A stretch of 64,000 nucleotides of DNA from JANQPX01 sp965222015. GTDB lineage: Bacteria > Pseudomonadota > Alphaproteobacteria > Geminicoccales > Geminicoccaceae. The notes below the pieces were generated by a model. That model saw nothing but the letters and a program-made list of their open reading frames with translations. It was not told the DNA's origin and ran no database searches. Where the stretch lies: NCBI GenBank assembly GCA_965222015.1, contig CBDCTL010000022.1:1-64000 (forward strand). Direction: 5' to 3'. Positions 61,820 to 64,000 of the stretch are shown in pieces (the first letter of the stretch is position 1; each line of letters opens with the position of its first letter). The position numbers were made by a program, and so were the translations under genes.

Positions 61820-64000
61820 ATGGCCATAAGCAAAGAGACAGAGACGCTCCCATCGGAACCGCGGCAGGTCGACGCTCCGGCCCGCGGCCGGCGCGGCCGG
61901 CGGCTGGGGGAGGGGTTCGGGCTCTTGATCGACCGCGCGAAGCCGGTCGGTTTTTCCTTCGAGGGGCGCGCTTTTCAGGGCTTCGAGGGTGATGTGATCG
62001 CCTCGGCGCTGGCGGCGGAGGGGCAATGGCTGCTTTCCCGTTCCTTCAAATATCACCGCCCGCGCGGCGTGCTGACCATGGCCGGGCAGGACGCCAACAC
62101 CCTCGTCCAGCTTCCGGACGAGCCGAACGCGCTCGCGGACCGGCATCCGATCAGCCCCGGCCTCGAGGTCATGGGCCAGAACTATCGGGGCTCGCTGGAG
62201 AAGGACGACTATGCCTGGCTCGACAAGTTCGGGCGGTTCATGCCGGTCGGCTTCTATTATCGCTCCTTCTTCAAGCCGAAAGGTGCCTGGAAACATTGGG
62301 AGCCGCGCATCCGGGCGATGGCCGGGCTCGGCGTGATCAATCGGAAAGCGCAGCACGGCTATTACGACAAGGCTTACGGCTTCTACGATGTGGTGGTGGT
62401 CGGCGGCGGCCCCGCCGGCATGAGTGCTGCGCTGGAGGCCGGCAAGGCGGGGCTCGACGTGCTGCTGGTCGACGAGTGGCCGTTGCTCGGCGGCTCGCTC
62501 TGCTATGCGCGCTTCACCCGCCGCGGCGGGACGCCGAGACGCCTGCGCAGCGCGATGATCGCCGAGATCGAGGCGATGCCGAACATCGAGGTGATGACCC
62601 AGGCGGTCTGTACCGGAGCCTTCACCGACAACTGGCTGCCGGTGCTGCAGGGCAATCGGCTGCACAAGATCAGGGCCGGCCACGTGATCCTGGCGACCGG
62701 CTCCTTCGAGCAGCCGATGGTGTTCAGGAACAATGACCTTCCGGGCGTGATGCTGTCGTCCGCCGCCCAGCGGCTGATGCGGCTCTACGGGGTGGCGCCC
62801 GGGCGGCGCGGCGTGATCGCGACCGCGAACGATCACGGCTACGAGCTCGCCCTCGATCTGCTTGAGGCGGGGATCGAGATTGCGGCGGTGGTCGATCTGC
62901 GGGCGGATCCGCCGATCAACGAGCTGAGCGACGCCATGATCGAGCGCGGCGTTCGCGTCGAACGCGGCAAGACCGTCTTCGAGGCGATCGGCAGGGATCA
63001 CGTCGAGGCGGTGCGGCTCGCGCGGATCGTCGGCCGGGGGCAGACCGGCGCGCCCGGCGTGCCGCTGGCCTGCGATTTCGTCTGCACTGCGACGGGCTAC
63101 AGCCCGGCCGGAAACCTGGTCTGGTATGCCGGCGGCGCGTTCGCCTATGACGACGATACCGCCATGCACCGCATCTCCATGCTGCCTAAGGGGCTGAGCG
63201 CCGCGGGCTCGCTGAATGGGAGCTTTGATCTCGACTCGGTGCTGGCCGACGGCCGGCGCATGGGCTGGCACGCCGCAGAGATCTTCGGCAAGGTCGACGG
63301 CAAGCCGCCGGAGGCGCCGGCGGACAGTCTCTCGAGCCAGGTCACTCATCCCTTCCCGATGTTCCCCCATCCCAAAGGTCGGGAGTTCGTCGACGTCGAC
63401 GAGGATCTGCAGATCAAGGATATCAAGAACGCGGTTGCCGACGGCTATGACGACATCCAGCTCGTCAAGCGCTATTCGACCCTGGGCATGGGGCCGAGCC
63501 AGGGGCGGAACTCGAACATCGCCGGCATCCGCCTGGTCGCCGAGGTCGCCGGCAAATCGCCGGACGAGGTCGGCACCACGACAGCGCGCCCGCCCTTTGC
63601 GCCGGAAAAATTCGCCCATCTCGCCGGGCGCGCCTTCGAGCCGGTGCGTCATACCGCCATGCATCATCGCCATGTCGAGGCGGGTGCGGTGATGATGACG
63701 GCCGGCCTCTGGATGCGCCCCGCCTTCTATGGGCCGAAGGATCAGGCCGAACAGCTGATCGCGCTCGAAGTGGCGAACTGCCGGCGGAATGTCGGGCTGA
63801 TCGACGTCTCGACCCTCGGCGGCCTCGACATTCGCGGCCCGGACGCCGCCGAGTTCGTCAACCGCATCTACACGTGGGCCTATCAGAAACAGCAGGTCGG
63901 CCGAGCCCGCTATCTTTTGATGTGCGACGAGACCGGCGTGATCGTCGACGACGGCGTCGCCTGCCGCTTTCACGAGCGCCACTACTACCTCACCGCCACC
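61820..64000 (+). CDS. soxA: Sarcosine oxidase / N-methylglutamate dehydrogenase alpha-type subunit (cut by window edge)
   Basis: 727 codons are visible, starting at ATG 61820, and run beyond base 64000 with no stop. The N-terminal domain (FSFEGRAFQGFEGDVIASAL, RSFKYHRPRGVLTMAGQDAN) is the Fer2-like module of sarcosine oxidase alpha. The NAD/FAD domain begins YDVVVVGGGPAGMSAALEAG, and LATGSFEQPMVFRNNDLPG and DFVCTATGYSPAGNLVW continue it. RYSTLGMGPSQGRNSNIAG precedes the glycine-cleavage T-like folate domain (GLIDVSTLGGLDIRGPDAAE). It would bind NAD and folate and partner the beta and delta subunits. Confidence 0.9.
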   Translation, partial: MAISKETETLPSEPRQVDAPARGRRGRRLGEGFGLLIDRAKPVGFSFEGRAFQGFEGDVIASALAAEGQWLLSRSFKYHRPRGVLTMAGQDANTLVQLPDEPNALADRHPISPGLEVMGQNYRGSLEKDDYAWLDKFGRFMPVGFYYRSFFKPKGAWKHWEPRIRAMAGLGVINRKAQHGYYDKAYGFYDVVVVGGGPAGMSAALEAGKAGLDVLLVDEWPLLGGSLCYARFTRRGGTPRRLRSAMIAEIEAMPNIEVMTQAVCTGAFTDNWLPVLQGNRLHKIRAGHVILATGSFEQPMVFRNNDLPGVMLSSAAQRLMRLYGVAPGRRGVIATANDHGYELALDLLEAGIEIAAVVDLRADPPINELSDAMIERGVRVERGKTVFEAIGRDHVEAVRLARIVGRGQTGAPGVPLACDFVCTATGYSPAGNLVWYAGGAFAYDDDTAMHRISMLPKGLSAAGSLNGSFDLDSVLADGRRMGWHAAEIFGKVDGKPPEAPADSLSSQVTHPFPMFPHPKGREFVDVDEDLQIKDIKNAVADGYDDIQLVKRYSTLGMGPSQGRNSNIAGIRLVAEVAGKSPDEVGTTTARPPFAPEKFAHLAGRAFEPVRHTAMHHRHVEAGAVMMTAGLWMRPAFYGPKDQAEQLIALEVANCRRNVGLIDVSTLGGLDIRGPDAAEFVNRIYTWAYQKQQVGRARYLLMCDETGVIVDDGVACRFHERHYYLTAT

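Noticed and set aside
61376..63982. 868-codon open frame on the reverse strand opposite the alpha subunit
   Set aside because: It is antisense to a clear sarcosine-oxidase-type gene that runs off the right edge; its length comes from GC-rich codon bias, and no family motif is seen.

Overview
The window reads as a high-GC alphaproteobacterial chromosome segment. Evidence: GC-rich codon use throughout, TRAP and ribose-type ABC transporters, an N-methylglutamate/sarcosine-oxidase type gene cluster, Trm112- and DUF971-type housekeeping genes, and CCA-encoding tRNA genes. Genus cannot be fixed from sequence alone; Rhizobiales- or Rhodospirillales-like is an inference.

Layout. 0-6.4 kb: the start of an ABC ATPase gene running off the left edge, a PPOX-fold protein, a TPR protein, then a D-erythronate catabolic set (otnC, otnK, divergent denD) followed by a methyltransferase. 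6.5-9 kb: a YqaA-like membrane protein and a three-gene HupE metal-transport module. 9-15.8 kb: an RraA-like aldolase, small housekeeping genes (DUF971, Trm112, LON-substrate domain, thioredoxin/TPR co-chaperone), tRNA-Gly and three secreted or lipoprotein unknowns. 16-20 kb: a dctP-dctQ-dctM TRAP transporter with dispersed palindromic elements beside and inside it. 20-25.3 kb: a lower-GC accessory stretch (cyclase-TPR protein, coiled-coil protein, WD40 protein) ending at tRNA-Lys, followed by an IS3-type transposase remnant.

26-40 kb is the most unusual region. A soluble protein with a winged-helix N-terminus and a sugar-binding-protein (SBP family 1) C-terminus is divergent from an operon encoding a ribose-type ABC importer, an SDR, a creatinase/M24-fold protein, a TPP-dependent dehydrogenase E1 alpha and beta, and two complementary E2-like proteins (one carrying lipoyl, one carrying the active acyltransferase), then trehalose synthase TreT. 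A perfect inverted repeat sits in the divergent intergenic region. I read this as an uncharacterised catabolic operon with its own one-component sensor.

40.9-45.8 kb holds an HlyD-RbbA-permease efflux system. 46-49 kb holds small stress and metal genes (CMD/AhpD-like, GSP17M-like, YdcH, VIT1/CCC1). 49.4-64 kb is a nitrogen cluster: glutamine-synthetase-like ligase, a three-part glutamate-synthase-like enzyme, an FAD oxidoreductase, a FadR-type regulator, an Amt transporter with a one-TM partner, and sarcosine-oxidase-like beta, delta and alpha subunits (alpha is cut by the right edge). This gene set matches the N-methylglutamate pathway for methylamine use.

Two window-scale features stand out. 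(1) Five copies of an ~78-bp palindromic element, two lying between dctP and dctQ and two between the delta and alpha genes; one is nested exactly at the centre of a 360-bp larger palindrome. (2) At least a dozen single-base frameshifts in the first 23 kb and none seen in intact genes from 26 to 64 kb, which means either local sequence error or clustered gene decay.
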